A stretch of DNA of 64,000 nucleotides from Amaurobius ferox (GCA_951213105.1 OX578152.1:73235180-73299179); one strand, 5' to 3'; shown: positions 1-11,326, numbered from the stretch's first letter. The notes: generated by a model from the sequence alone, not told the origin. A program made the numbers and translations.

Positions 1-512
1 TTCAGATGTCGAAATTAAAATCAAGAGAAGTGTGCAACAGTTTTCTGTACTAATAATTGTGTAGTCGGATAAGTCTTTTGTCTTTTGTCTAGTCAGATAA
101 GTCTAGACAACATGCAAGTGAATGTTCTAAAGCGGAGAAATTAAAGCGTATGACATCACACCGAAGGGTTTTCAGATGTCGAAAAATAAAATCAAGAGAA
201 ATGTGCAACAGTTTTCTGTACTAATAATTGTCTAGTCGGATAAGTCTTTTGTCTTTTGTCTAGTCGGATAAGTCTAGACAACATGCAAGTGAATGTTCTA
301 AAGCGGAGAAATTAAAGCGTATGACATCACAGCGAAGGGTTTTCAGATGTCGAAAAATAAAATCAAGAGAAGTGTGCAACAGTTTTCTGTACTAATAATT
401 GTGTAGTCGGATAAGTCTTTTGTCTTTTGTCTAGTCGGATAAGTCTAGACAACATGCAAATGAATGTTCTAAAGCGGAGAAATTAAAGCGTATGACATCA
501 CACCGAAGGGTT
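1..512. repeat. Tandem satellite, three units of about 171 bp
   Basis: Three near-identical head-to-tail units begin at 1, 171 and 342, each opening with TTCAGATGTCG; the array stops at 512. Units differ by only a few substitutions and single-base indels. Within each unit the segment GATAAGTCTTTTG or its shorter form GATAAGTCTAGACAAC occurs twice. The array is cut by the window start, so its true length is unknown. A diverged partial unit follows at about 566-620. Confidence 0.92.
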
Positions 513-1596
513 TTCAGATATCTGCTAAAGAACAATTCTCAGTGGTCACTTTATACAACTAAATGTATGTAAAATAAAATCAAGAAAAGTGTGCAACATT
601 TTTGCTGTACTAATAATTGTGCTTCAATTGCTGAAACCAACATTCGCGGATAAGTTTCGCGCTCTTTAACATTCTTCAGTACCTGGGTTTCTGAATGTCT
701 GTCGCCACTCACCAAATGGCAACAAAATTTTTGATAAAGGCGTGCAAAATTTTAAATCCATATGCCATTATGGAGAGTAAAATTTTTCACGAGATCTTAT
801 GATCTTTCTTCAAGAAAACGAATTAGATTTTTCCAATATATGATCTTGATAGTACTGTTTGAAGCATTCTACCCAAATATGTATTGAATATTTATTATGT
901 AATATTATAATATTTATTCTTTTTAAATTATATGCATATTTATCGTCACAGCAAAATAATGTTGATGTTCAAAATTAAAATCTATTTTGTACTTCTTTGA
1001 ACTTTCTTCTTTTCTTCTTTGTACATTTACCTTCCTTTCTACTTCTTTCTATCTTTGTACTTCTCAAGATAGTATTTCTCATCTATAAATAACAATTTAT
1101 AAATTTTAGATAAATATACTTTTTCGATATAGAGATCAACCAACCCTTTACATCACTCTTTGGTAAGACTCTCTATCCTATCAAGAAAAATAAGAAAATA
1201 GAGGAGGGGGGGGGGTGTCATGGTTATTTTCAAGTCTAAATTTAAGTGAAGGCTGGCTGTCGTTCACACTTCTAAACGGAAGAAAACGCGATATGAATGA
1301 TGACTGAAAAGGCAGACACTTCACCTATAAACTTTAACCACCATAACTTTTACTATAATATGCACAGCATGTCCACGTATGCTTCAGTGATTAACATGTT
1401 AGACAAATACTTTTGTAATGTGATGTTTTAATACTTTCGCATCTGAATTTCGTGATTGAAATTTTAGAGTGAGGTAAAACTAGGACACGGGCAAGGAGTA
1501 TTGATTTTGAGCAGTGGGAATAATATCGAAAATTCCCATGTATGTAGGGCTTTATATGCACTCTTTTTCTTGTTAAATTTAAGCACATTTTAAATG
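513..1596. other. AT-rich spacer with a degenerate satellite remnant
   Basis: After a diverged partial satellite unit (about 566-620) the sequence is AT-rich with pyrimidine-rich stretches near 1000-1060 and a run of G at about 1203-1216. I see no gene or recognisable element. The 99-codon open frame at 1391-1690 has no recognisable domain and overlaps the next tandem array. Confidence 0.6.
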
Positions 1597-2219
1597 TATC
1601 AATTATTTTATTTGCCTGGTAGGTTTTAGTAGATAGCCGGTAAAAATTTAGCTGTACCAACCAAATTGGTTGGTAGAAATTGGAGCACATGCAGAAACTC
1701 TGTTCAGTAGGGTTACAGTATATCTAATAATTCCAGAAACGCTTAATAGTGGATTAATTCACTAATAAAAATGGAGAGAGGCGGTGTTTGAAAAGTCTTA
1801 ACATTTCAAATTTATCAATTATTTTATTTGCCTGGTAAGTTTTAGCAGATAGCCGGTAAAAATTTAGATGTACCAACCAAATTGGTTGGTAGAAATTCGA
1901 GCACATGCAGAAACTCTGTTCAGCACGGTTACAGTATATCTAATAATTCCAGAAACGCTTAATAGTGGATTAATTCACTAATAAAAATGGAGAGAGGCGG
2001 TGTTTGAAAAGTCTTAACATTTCAAATTTATCAATTATTTTATTTGCCTGGTAAGTTTTAGCAGATAGCCGGTAAAAATTTAGATGTACCAACCAAATTG
2101 GTTGGTAGAAATTCGAGCACATGCAGAAACTCTGTTCAGCACGGTTACAGTATATCTAATAATTCCAGAAACGTTTACTAGTGGAATAATTCACTAATAA
2201 AAATGGAGAGAGGCGGTGT
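1597..2219. repeat. Tandem array, three units of 216 bp
   Basis: Units start at 1597, 1813 and 2029, an exact spacing of 216 bp, each opening with TATCAATTATTTTATTTGCC. The second and third units are nearly identical; the first is more diverged at its start. Each unit carries the palindrome ACCAACCAAATTGGTTGGT. The third unit is interrupted at 2219 by a SINE insertion and its sequence resumes at 2452. Confidence 0.92.
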
Positions 2220-2451
2220 TGTTGTTGTTGAGACCCAGACCGTCCGACCTACCAGAAAGGTGTAAGGTAACTGTTTGGACGGCTGGGAAGAGCCACCCAA
2301 TTTAGACCGGAATCCAGTGGGGGAGGCATCCACATTGACAGTACCCTCCTTTCCCTACCACCAACCTCTAGGAAAGATTTACGGACCCAAATTTTTAACG
2401 TGATCGTACTCCGCATGAACACTGCGGCAGTTGTGGTAGCGTGCAAATGGT
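2220..2451 (-). mobile_element. 5'-truncated composite SINE with (CAA)n tail, flanked by a 12-bp duplication
   Basis: The minus strand reads a conserved SINE body (ACTGCCGC-like start, GGACCGTACCCTCC and GGTCGGACGGTCTGGGTCTC near its end) and finishes in a CAA-repeat tail. The copy has lost its polymerase III head. It is flanked by a perfect direct repeat, GAGAGGCGGTGT, at 2208-2219 and 2452-2463, which is the signature of target-primed reverse transcription. The target is the third 216-bp tandem unit. The same body occurs at 9210, 24039, 53437, 54846 and 55940. Confidence 0.9.
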
Positions 2452-2463
2452 GAGAGGCGGTGT

Positions 2464-2645
2464 GTGAAAAGTCTTTCCATACCCTCTGGAAGCCAGCCAG
2501 CGACCTAGAAAATTGAAATTTAGCACACTTTATTTATTGACCACGAGACAGAACCCAACTCAGCAAATCTCCATTAAGACGACCATACTATTTTCAACGG
2601 TGAGCATTCATATATTATTAAACAAAATAAAACTTATTTAAAAAA
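2464..2645. repeat. Unclassified dispersed repeat, family F (copy 1, left part)
   Basis: This stretch shares recurring phrases with 8090-8690 and 14930-15430: a line about an A/G-rich GAAAAGTCTTTCC, then GAACCCAACTCAGC, and the ending AAACAAAATAAAACTTATT. The ending is cut by the tandem family B elements and continues at 4243 (TTGCAACTAAATT). No coding potential is visible and the repeat class is not identified. Confidence 0.6.
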
Positions 2646-3439
2646 TCGGATGTGGGCAGCACATGACTTTCCCTGCAGACGTGAATTCATTATTTCTATA
2701 TTTCTTTAAGAACTCATTAAATTGAGTTGAATTGCACAAAAAAACACAAAATTTTTATTTTTAATTCAATTCCTGGTTTTATTTGGTAATTGGACATTTT
2801 TCCAAAGGCGGCATAACAAAAATACAAAAAATCTCAAATATATCGAGAACGATTAGTCTTAGAGTAATAGAATTGTTCTTATTCTTTCCCTCGTCAAAAA
2901 TTACGCATAAAAGAAGCATTTAATTGACACATTTGAACATACGTAGTCTTATATTTTAGATATTGGCGATTTTTGCGAATCATTTCGCAAAAGGTTCGAG
3001 CAGGTTGTTCTTTTTCGAATCGTACCAAAATCTAATCAGCACCAGAGTATCCCACAAGTGATTTATCTACCAAATTTTGTGAAATTTGGTTAATTAGTAT
3101 TTCAGCTAGAGTGGATACATGAGATTTTTGCTGGCCATTTCGCAAAAAAAGGCGGGTTCTTTTTTTCCGAATTGTACCAAAAACTAATCAGCACCAGGGT
3201 CACGCCCAACAGTCTTACCTACTAAATTTTTTGAAATTCGGTCCATTAGTTTTTTAGTTAGAGTGCATACATACATTGCACAGACACACAGACAGACACA
3301 CAAACAGACGTCACGCTAAAAATGTTTTTTTCGTATTCTAGAGGTCTCGAAACGTGTAGATCCATCGAAAACTCGAGTTGCGATTTTCGGCATGATTCCA
3401 ATACTATCCATATACATTACCCTGTATTGCAGGGAAAGT
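2646..3439 (-). mobile_element. Family B hairpin-ended element (copy B1, tandem with B2)
   Basis: Read on the minus strand the element opens with the terminal palindrome ACTTTCCCTGCAATACAGGG and ends in an inverted half-copy followed by the short hairpin ATGTGCTGCCCACAT. Next to the palindrome lies a CAGACA-rich simple repeat (about 3280-3312) and then the core ACTAATGGACCGAATTTC. No open reading frame of note. The architecture matches non-autonomous Helentron (HINE/DINE-1) elements, which is inference only. It is followed after 5 bp by a second copy in the same orientation. Confidence 0.82.
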
Positions 3440-3444
3440 AAAAT

Positions 3445-4237
3445 TCTGATGTGAGCAGCACATGACTTTCCCTGCAGACTTATATTAACGTTCTTTTTAT
3501 TTTAATTAAATTTATTTCACTTTTAATTCAATTTTCGTTCGTATTTGGTAACCGGGCTTATTTTCAAAGGTGGCGTAGGGAAAGTACGAAAAACTAAAAT
3601 ATCTCGAGAACGGCTAGTCCTAGCGTAATGGGGTTGGTCTTATTCTTTTCGTCGTTAAAAATTACGTATTAAATCAGCATTTAATGGATATATTTGAGTA
3701 TACCCAGTTCTTTAGTTTAGATTTGGAGGATTTTGCGGACCATTTAGCAAAAAAAGGCAGGTCATTTTTTTCCGAATCATACCAAAATCTAATCAGCACC
3801 AGAGTAACCTACAAGCGACTCATCTACCCAATTTTGTGAAATTCGGTCCATTAGTTTTTTAGTTAGAGTGGATACAAGTTTTTGCGGGCCATTTCACAAA
3901 AAAAGGCGGGTTCTTTTATCCCGAATCGTACCCAAAACTAATCAGCATCAGACTCTCTCACAAGTAACTTACCTACCAAATTTTGTGAAATTCGGTCCAT
4001 TAGTTTTTCAGTTAGAGTGGATACAAAATCTGCACAGACAGACAGACACACAGACACTCAGACAGACAGACACACAGACAGACACACACACAGACAGACA
4101 CACAGACGTCGCGCTAAAAATAGTTTTTTCGTATACTAGAGGTCTCGAAACGTGTAGATCCGTCGAAAACTCGATTTGCGATTTTCGGCATGATTCCAAT
4201 ACTTTCCCTATACATTACCATGCATTGCAGGGAAAGT
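3445..4237 (-). mobile_element. Family B hairpin-ended element (copy B2)
   Basis: Same plan as B1: hairpin end at 4189-4237, a GACA-rich microsatellite at about 4031-4108, the core around 3977-4020 and the distal hairpin end at 3445-3475. The open frames on both strands across the microsatellite are artefacts of its periodicity. B1 and B2 lie head to tail, separated by five A/T bases, and together interrupt family F, whose uninterrupted form near 8600 and 15250 serves as an empty site. Confidence 0.85.
4031..4108. repeat. (GACA)n-type microsatellite inside B2
   Basis: Alternating CAGACAGACACA units lie between the hairpin end and the core of B2. The simple repeat sits at the equivalent position in nearly every family A, B and C copy. 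Confidence 0.95.
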
Positions 4238-4242
4238 AAAAA

Positions 4243-4655
4243 ATGTTGCAACTAAATTTTTTAATCTTCTTAATTTCCCTCTCTTTGACAGACTAAAATA
4301 CTAGTAGTAACTAACCCCGCCCCTCCCCCATATTCAATCTCAAAGCCTTATTAGACGATTTAATCAATCAAGTAAGTCCACGGAATTAAATACAGCCTTT
4401 TTAAATATTTTGTACACACACGATTTATTACCGTTATCTTTTTGAATTACGATGAGCAATGTTGTTGATAATGGCAAAACTTAGTGGCGGTTTGCATCAA
4501 ATTGATATACAGAAAGTCATCTCCGCAGGATGCTATCGAAGGTTAAGGACAGTAACCTTTCAAGATCGACAAGAAATACATCAAGAAAATACAAAAATGT
4601 AAATTTCGCGTGTCTTCTTTAATATAAATTATTTACTTGTGCATAAATTCAAATA
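4243..4655. other. Family F continuation, then unassigned AT-rich DNA
   Basis: Bases 4243-4330 continue family F (TTGCAACTAAATT, then a pyrimidine-rich stretch and a GACAGACTAAAAT phrase that parallels 8655 and 15303). From about 4330 to 4655 I see no recognisable feature. Confidence 0.5.
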
Positions 4656-5510
4656 TTTGAGTGCTTCTTGACAAGCTAAATTTTTAACTGGAGAAGCCTC
4701 TGACCCGGACAAAAACAGTTGTGTGACAGCATTACAATAATTTTATTTTCTATGCTGCAACTGTAACTTACAGAGTATTATTATAATTGTAACTTGAGGA
4801 GAGTATTACTGTAATTATAACTTGCAGAGTATTGCTCTAACTGTGTATTGAGGGGTATTACTGTAACTGTAGTTTAAAGAATATTACTGCAATTATAACG
4901 TGCAGAGCATTACTGTAAATGCAACTTGCAGAGTATTACTTTAACTGTAATATGCAAAGTATAACTGGAACTGGAACTTGCGATATAAACAAGTGATCAG
5001 TACATCATTCCGATCCTTGAGTGTTTCTTGACAAGCTAAATTATTTACTCTTAGCTACAGAAGCCCCTAACCCGGACAAAGAGAATTTTGTGACAGCATT
5101 ATAATACTTTTATTTTCTATGCTGTAACAGTAACGTTCAAAGTATTACTATAATTGTAACTTGAAAATTTAATTGTTACTTGCAGAGTATTACTGTAACT
5201 GTAGATTGAAGAGTATTACTGTAACTGTAGATTGAAGAGTATTACTGTAACTGTCGTTTAAAAAATATTACTGTAACTATAATTTGCAAAGTATTTCTGT
5301 AAATTCAACTTGCAGAGCATTACTGTTACTGTAATATGCAGAGTATAACTGTAACTGCGATATAAAAAAGTCGAGATATAAAGAAGTTGCCAGTACAGCA
5401 TTCTGATCTTTGAGTGCTTCTTGACGAGTTAAATTTTTTCTCTTAACTGCAGGAGCCTTTGACCCGGACAAAGATAACATTGCGACAGAATTATGATAAT
5501 TTTAATTCTT
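4656..5510. repeat. Two-level tandem repeat: about 27-bp units within 360-392-bp blocks
   Basis: A short unit of the form TAACTGTAACTTGCAGAGTATTACTG repeats imperfectly throughout when read in pieces of about 27 bp. A longer marker, CTTGACAAGCTAAA followed by an ACCCGGACAAAG-type phrase, recurs at 4667, 5027 and (diverged) 5419, giving block lengths of 360 and 392 bp. This is a higher-order arrangement. No protein is implied; the 67-codon frame in it is incidental. Confidence 0.83.
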
Positions 5511-6387
5511 GCAATATTTTATAATCATGCACACAATAAATGTAGTATGAAGACATTATAATTGTTAAAATTATTATAATTACCGTTTGAATTTTTAATT
5601 AGCTCAGGAAACGAGATCCAGTTGCAAATATATACATTATTTAAAATTAGTTATTTTAAAGAAATTTTAATAACAAATGTGTAAATTTGGAGAAGCATGA
5701 ATTGTATTTATTAAAATGATATATAAAATCTATACTTAAAAATCACGAAACTTTGAGTTAGTGAACAAACTTGAACTTTTTTATTAATTTTAAATTTTAA
5801 AAGCTTCTTTGGCTTCGACTATTGTTAACGAAATTCTTAATGTGATTGTAACATTCAGAAATAAATCACAAATTACATAGGTATAATTTTTTTAAAGTAT
5901 TCCAAAAGTTTTAAGCTTGTTAAATTTTTGCAACAGGCATCCAGAATTTTTTTTATTCTTAATGCAGCTCACTTCCATTATTATCATGTTGAAAATTATA
6001 GCGAAGTCTGATGTTCAAGCCCCCCATGTAGCATTTTTTAAAATCGCCGTCTGTCATTTTCTTCAACTCACATAAGTTGTACTAAAAACAAAATAATTTG
6101 TTTGTATTTAAATTGTTGGAAACTTCTTCCTATAGACCCACAAGGCACCTTATAGAATACGTGAAACCCATTTCCTTTTCGGCGACCATGTCCCGCTTTC
6201 GTTCCGCTGGGCCCTTAAGAGGCGAAGTCCGGGCATGGGCCCCACTCACCTTTGACTAAAGACCGTTCAGGTCTTCATATATATTTTTGGTCTCCAGCAC
6301 CTGGAGCGACAGTTTATTTCTTGCAGGTATCGGCTATTACAGCTAACAAGATCATAAAATGCACGAAACCGTTCTATGAATGCTGTT
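5511..6387. other. Unassigned spacer with a GC-richer patch
   Basis: Mostly AT-rich and featureless. A GC-richer patch at about 6175-6325 stands out and contains near-complementary segments (CCATGTCCCG near 6187 and CGGGCATGGG near 6232) that could form a hairpin. I could not match it to a known RNA gene or transposon end. Confidence 0.4.
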
Positions 6388-6700
6388 ATCTATATAAATA
6401 AAATTGAAAATCTGTCTATGCGTATGTAGGTGTGTATGTGTATGTCTCAACACTACGGAAGAACACATAATTTTCTGAAAATTTATGGGTACCCTTGGAA
6501 TAGCCCCACTTAAAATTTCGTTCATGTTGCGACTTTTTAGGACTAAGGGTTGTCTCAATATTAATAAAAAACATACAATGAAACCTTCCATAGAGATAGC
6601 ATTATGTAGACGATATTTTTTCCGCAAATTTATTTCAAGAAAATTATATCATGTCTCTCAGTATCGGGATTCAATCCAATGTGTTTATGGCTGACGATTT
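6388..6700 (-). mobile_element. Fragment of an element with an ATCTATATA-type terminus
   Basis: The segment opens ATCTATATAAATAAAATTG followed by a CTGTC and TATGTGTG tract. On the minus strand this corresponds to the terminus GACAGA...TATATAGAT seen at 22265-22325. The interior is AT-rich and has no recognisable protein. The overlapping open frames on both strands give no family match by eye. Confidence 0.4.
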
Positions 6701-7627
6701 TTATGAAATATTTTACGATTTAAATAATTAAGAAATGTATTCAAAAATACATTTCAACAAAATTATGTTTTTGACTAAAGTATATCAATTACGACTTTTG
6801 GGTTCAAATATTACGGAGTTATGGATATTTTCAATTTCTTACCTCACCTGTTTTATTATGGCAAAACATTTTCAAGCTCATATATTGTAGTAAGGGTATA
6901 TCTTCTAATACACGGGTATACCTTCTAATCTACGAGAATATAAGTAGTACGGGTGTATGTTCTAATATATTTTAGAGCTATCATTTTGGCATATATTGAT
7001 TTAATGTCATATTTTTGTAAATTTGTTTATTAACGGCACCAGATGTTTTATTTTCCAGATCTGCCTATGAAGATAATTCTGTATAGCGAGAATTGAGATT
7101 CTTAAACTTCTTTTTAGAAGGATTAATTTTAATATTTTAATAGAAGGTTTTGCATAACAATGCCATTTAGAATTCTATAGGAATTTACACATGATTGTGA
7201 TTTTTATTTTTTTTACATTGTATATTCCGTACAAAAGACTGATATACTTCTAATTATGCAATAAATCTGTTAAAACCATTATCGTGTGTCTAGTTTTTTC
7301 CATTCATGAGAGAAGTTATCTTTTGCAATAGCTATGTACTTTGATACCAAAGAATTCTTAAATAGTCATTTATCTCATGGGATATTAACGTCAATTGCAT
7401 TTTGATGAAAATTTTGCGTGCTTAGGATTAATACATTCCGTTTGGATTAATAAGTTGCCAAAAACTCTCAATTTTAATTTACATGGCATTTACACAATAC
7501 TAAAAATATTGTGCTGCGGATCTTATACACCATACACTAGTCATTGCAATATGTAGTATGCATTAGTCTTATTTACAGTGTTATGTACATTGACATACAT
7601 TGGCTTATGTAGTCATTAGTCATTGCA
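6701..7627. other. Unassigned AT-rich spacer
   Basis: No recognisable gene or element. A short phrase of the type ACGGGTATACCTTCTAAT recurs three to four times at about 6893-6985, a small local tandem repeat. Confidence 0.45.
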
Positions 7628-7668
7628 TTATGTAGGGAAAGTCATATGCTGCCCACATTTTCTTTCTA
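7628..7668 (+). mobile_element. Terminal scrap of a family B element
   Basis: The string TAGGGAAAGTCATATGCTGC followed by CCACATT matches the distal, short-hairpin end of family B. Nothing upstream matches the family, so only the terminus remains. Confidence 0.6.
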
Positions 7669-8089
7669 TTATATATTCTGTGTGAAGAACGATGAAGTCT
7701 TCAACAAGTGTGCAATCATAACTTTTAGAGTGTTATGATGCGCAGATCGTGTTAGTATGAAGGTATTTGATTATGAAAGGCAGTCAGTCAAAACGTGTAA
7801 CGGAACAGGAGTCTCCAGGATTGTGCACAGTCTCAATGATCTTACCACTACTCCACTCTGTCCATGTAAGAAAGTCCCTTGAATATATGCAATAATTGTC
7901 TAACGCGTTTGTGTGCCTAAAGAAGTCCCAAAATGTCCTAGAAGACTGATTCTTTGCACACTTATAGTATCGACTAAACAGAGCAGAATCTAACCAAGAT
8001 TTCGATTTGATTTCACCCCCTTGCAGTGTTTCTTTCAGGAATACCTCCGGAGGTGCGAAAAACCCCTCCGGAGACATTTTATATTAACC
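7669..8089. other. Unassigned stretch with a 97-codon open frame
   Basis: A minus-strand frame at 7784-8077 (97 codons, starting MSPEGFFAPPEVF) is somewhat longer than the background of frames here and is less AT-driven in composition, but I recognise no domain, signal peptide or family. It may be chance or an exon-like remnant. Confidence 0.25.
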
Positions 8090-8690
8090 TAGTTTCTATT
8101 TATGTGACACAGCATTTAGAGATATTTATAATAGGCAAATAGAAAACTTGCCCTCCCGCCCCCCTAAAATTTCTTTTATCCCCCTGGCCAAAAAGTCCAG
8201 AAAGAAACACTGTCCTGGAGGTGGAGGAAATGGGTGATTTCAGCAAGTCATTCCTCGTCTTCCAGAAGTAACCTAGAGGACAAAATTTTTGTAAACTTGT
8301 TACGACACAGAACCTAATAAAGAAAATAGACGGTTAAATCTTTACACACTAATAATATTGGTCACGTGTCTGAATTTCACGGAGACGGATATTAGATTTC
8401 TCTCCGAGAGATGGACAAAAAAAGGGGGGGGGGGTAAATATACTTTTAAACTTTTAAGACCTTTCAGAAGCCTCTTGGTCACCTAGAAGTCTGAGAATTT
8501 GCATTCTTATGGTATTAACCACTAGAGAGAGCCCAACCGAGCTAATTTTTTATTAAGGCGACTATTTTGGACGATGAGTATCATTCAAGTTAAACAAAAT
8601 AAAATTTATTAAAAGTAGTTGCAACTAAGTTTATAAACGTTTTACTTTTCCTATCCTTGACAGGATTAAATATTGAATGATCATAATTAA
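8090..8690. repeat. Unclassified dispersed repeat, family F (copy 2)
   Basis: Shares with 2464-2645 and 14930-15430 the phrases CCTAGAAGTCTGA, AACCCAACC-like text, GACTATTT and the ending AAACAAAATAAAATTTATT, then GTTGCAACTAAG. This copy includes an uninterrupted version of the junction that is split by B1/B2 elsewhere. It contains a G-run at about 8425-8435. Confidence 0.6.
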
Positions 8691-8945
8691 AAGGAAGTGT
8701 TTAGAGTCCGGTAGTCAAAAAGCTGTTGGACCAAACTCCACCAAATTTTGTGTAAATACTATTTTGGCCATAGGGTTTTAATTTTTAAAAATATAGAAAA
8801 AAAATAAAAAGTTCAGATTTTTGACACCAGAGAAAAAATCGCGCTGTAGGCTTTATTTTCGGAGTAAATTAGGCTCAGGAAGCAAAGAAAGTTAACATTT
8901 TACAGTAATTTCTGTTTTGACATCACTTACAGACGTGGTTCTATA

Positions 8946-8986
8946 TGTTTTCCTTACACGTGTTTCAAAAACATGTGCAAGGAAAC
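8946..8986. other. Long imperfect hairpin
   Basis: The segments GTTTTCCTTACACGTGTTT and AAAACATGTGCAAGGAAAC are near-perfect reverse complements with almost no loop, inside the foldback element. Confidence 0.8.
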
Positions 8987-9209
8987 ACAGAACAGCATTT
9001 TCTACTGCAGAACTCAGCAGGTCTTCATTGCTCATTGATGTACTTGCTGTGCAGCGTTATTCAGTCATTTAAAGTGGCTAAATTATCCACGGTTTATTGG
9101 TACATCAAGCGTTTAACATGACCCCACAACCAAAAGTCACAAGGAGTGAGATTATCTCGCTTCTGCCGAAACAGACCCTGTGTTCACACGGAGTACGGAC
9201 GCTTTAAAT

Positions 9210-9366
9210 ATGTGGTTTGTAAATCCTTCCGGGAGGTTGGCGGTTGATGAAGGAGGGTAAGGTCTCTGCGGATGCTAACCCCACTGGGTTCCGGTCTAAA
9301 TTGGATGGCATTTTCAGCCGTCCAAATAGACACTTTACACTTTCATGTAGGTCGGACGGTTTGGGT
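9210..9366 (+). mobile_element. Diverged, 5'-truncated composite SINE body
   Basis: Matches the SINE body from TGTGGGTCCGTAAGTCCTTC (here diverged) to GGTCGGACGGT, with the usual CACTGGGTTCCGGTCTAAAT phrase near 9283. The (CAA)n tail has decayed into GAAGAAGAAAAAG. No target-site duplication is obvious, and it is the most diverged copy of the family here. Confidence 0.82.
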
Positions 9367-9689
9367 CGAAGAAGAAAAAGGGGTGAGACCAAGCAAACAA
9401 GCTGGCAACCCCGTAGGGAACTCTCGTCTCTTTCTGTTAAACACACGTGGCTATTTCTGTGTTCATCATATCGGCAAAACTATGACGTCAACTCACTGAA
9501 ATTTGCATTATCTATTTGTTTTTCTCGGAAAAATCTGCATATTTGCAAGATTGCAGCGCAGTTTTCTCTCTGACGAAAGTCTGAACTTTCTTTTTAGAAA
9601 TTAAAATTCCATGGCCTCAAATTTAAATATAGTGTTTGGACCAAATTTGCTTGAGTTTGGTTGAGATTTTTGACTATCGAGTTCTAAAC

Positions 9690-10404
9690 CATCCTCTTTA
9701 TTACGTCCACCCTGGTAAATATAACAGGCTTGATACATTTCTCAACAACTCCTATTTGCTCAATTATTGTGGTTTAAATTATTATGTGGATGCTCATCCC
9801 CCCTTCCTTGAAACCTTGAAACCATAAAGAACATCTCATTTTCTCACTTCTGGACGTCTTCCTGATCCAGAAATCCTTGACACGCATCATAATATCCTTT
9901 ATAGCGATGTTTGCCTCTTTTCCTTTTATTCAAAGATGAGCAGAAATAACAGATCACCTTTATATAAAATGATTTCCGGGATTTTACACGAGATAACTAA
10001 TAGTGGAAACCACCAACGAAAAACTTTAACGATATGTTGGGGTGGTTTGTGAAGGTTATTTTAACTGCGAAACTTGGAAATGAGTTTTTAACGACCGGAT
10101 GGTTTACGGGTTGGAGTTATAAACAGTTATCGGATTTTTTATCGAGGTTAGATAAACGATTAGTAATGAGAGGAGATTGAGTTTGATTCTCCCAAGATAT
10201 GTTTTAAATTTAATACGACAATTTTTAATTTTATTATATATATATTTATTTCATATTTCTGTCAATTATCTATGCAAAATTGCACAGATAATGGGATTGG
10301 CTGAGAAATTATTTTCCAGTGTTTCTATATTGTAAACATTTTTCTTATAGTTCTGAGAATTTCACAGCGAAATATTTTATTATCACAATCAAATAATTAA
10401 AAAA
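9690..10404. other. Unassigned AT-rich spacer
   Basis: I see no gene or recognisable repeat in this stretch. Confidence 0.5.
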
Positions 10405-11326
10405 TCTGATGTGGGCAACACATGACTTTCCTTATATAATGCAATAAATTTACTACATTTACCGTTTAAAAAAAATGCTATTCTTATGGTAGATACTTAT
10501 ATTCTTTCCAAGATTTTGAATTTTCGTCAATTAGTCGTCATTTTCATTGATTTAGCGTCAATTTTATCTATTTGCCGGGATTTTCGTTAATTTGGCAACA
10601 TTTAAAAAGCCACCAAGTTGGCGACATTCCGCAAAAATTGTCGCCAAAATCTCGCTAAGCGTTATGGACGGAGAAATAAGATATTCTTATACCAGATAAA
10701 TGACTATTGGCGTTCAAATACAAAATTATTACTCAAAGTATCTTTTATCATGAATGGAACGAGCTAGATCCACGAGAATGATGTCAACAAATTTATCGCA
10801 GGATATCACATATGAAAAGTGAACATGTTTCTCAACAGCTAATATATTTTTTTAATTTATAGGATTTTTTGATAAATTTATTTGAAAAATGCGCAATATC
10901 TCGAAAACGGATCATGCTAGAGTTCTAAAGTTTATGTTAATCGTTTTCTAAAGAAAAATTACATAAGAAATGTCTATTTGCGTAACTTTATTAAAGGTTT
11001 TGATTTTTTGATGATTTTTTAAAAATTTCACTCGAAAATTTAGGGGGATTCTGAACATTCGATTGCGTTTAAAAACAATAGGCTTCCAGTATTCATGGAT
11101 TGTGATTTTTGTACCAAATTTCATTCGAATCGCTCCACTCGTTCGTGACATATCGTCTCCAAAGGCTCACTGACATACACACTCACACACACACACAGAC
11201 ATCACTTCAAAAATGTTTGATTCGTGATCAGGGATGCTTGAAACGTGCTCTCCCGTCGAAAACTCGAATTCGAATTTTCCACCCCGTCACAATACTTTCT
11301 TTATACATTATGTATATAAGGAAAGT
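10405..11326 (-). mobile_element. Family A hairpin-ended element (A1)
   Basis: Full-length copy, about 920 bp, with the terminal palindrome at its right end (11294-11326, ACTTTCTTTATACATTATG and its complement) and the short hairpin end TCTGATGTGGGCAACACATG at 10405. From the palindrome inward: a segment ending GAAACGTGCTCTCCCGTC, a short (CA)n tract at about 11175-11197, and the core GACGATATGTCACG-like to AAATTTGGTACAAA. Flanks are A-runs. No open frame encodes a recognised protein. Confidence 0.88.

Larger units (their letters stand above)
8699..9689. mobile_element. Inverted-repeat (foldback) DNA element with nested SINE
   Basis: The left arm (from 8699, GTTTAGAGTCCGGTAGTCAA) and the right arm (ending 9689, complement GTTTAGAACTCGATAGTCAA) are inverted copies; similarity continues inward for about 180 bp through the phrases GGCCATAGGG versus GGCCATGGAA and AAAAGTTCAGA. 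The interior has a strong hairpin at 8946-8986 and a SINE fragment at 9210-9366. No transposase is visible, so it is non-autonomous; the superfamily is uncertain. Confidence 0.75.

Noticed and set aside
1..512. The 171-bp period equals that of primate alpha satellite
   Set aside because: The unit sequence shows no CENP-B box and no alpha-satellite resemblance; the shared length is coincidence.
2249..2446. Short proteins reading MWVRKSFQEVGG near several SINEs
   Set aside because: All are translations of the shared SINE body (2249, 53469 and 54821) and are not independent genes.
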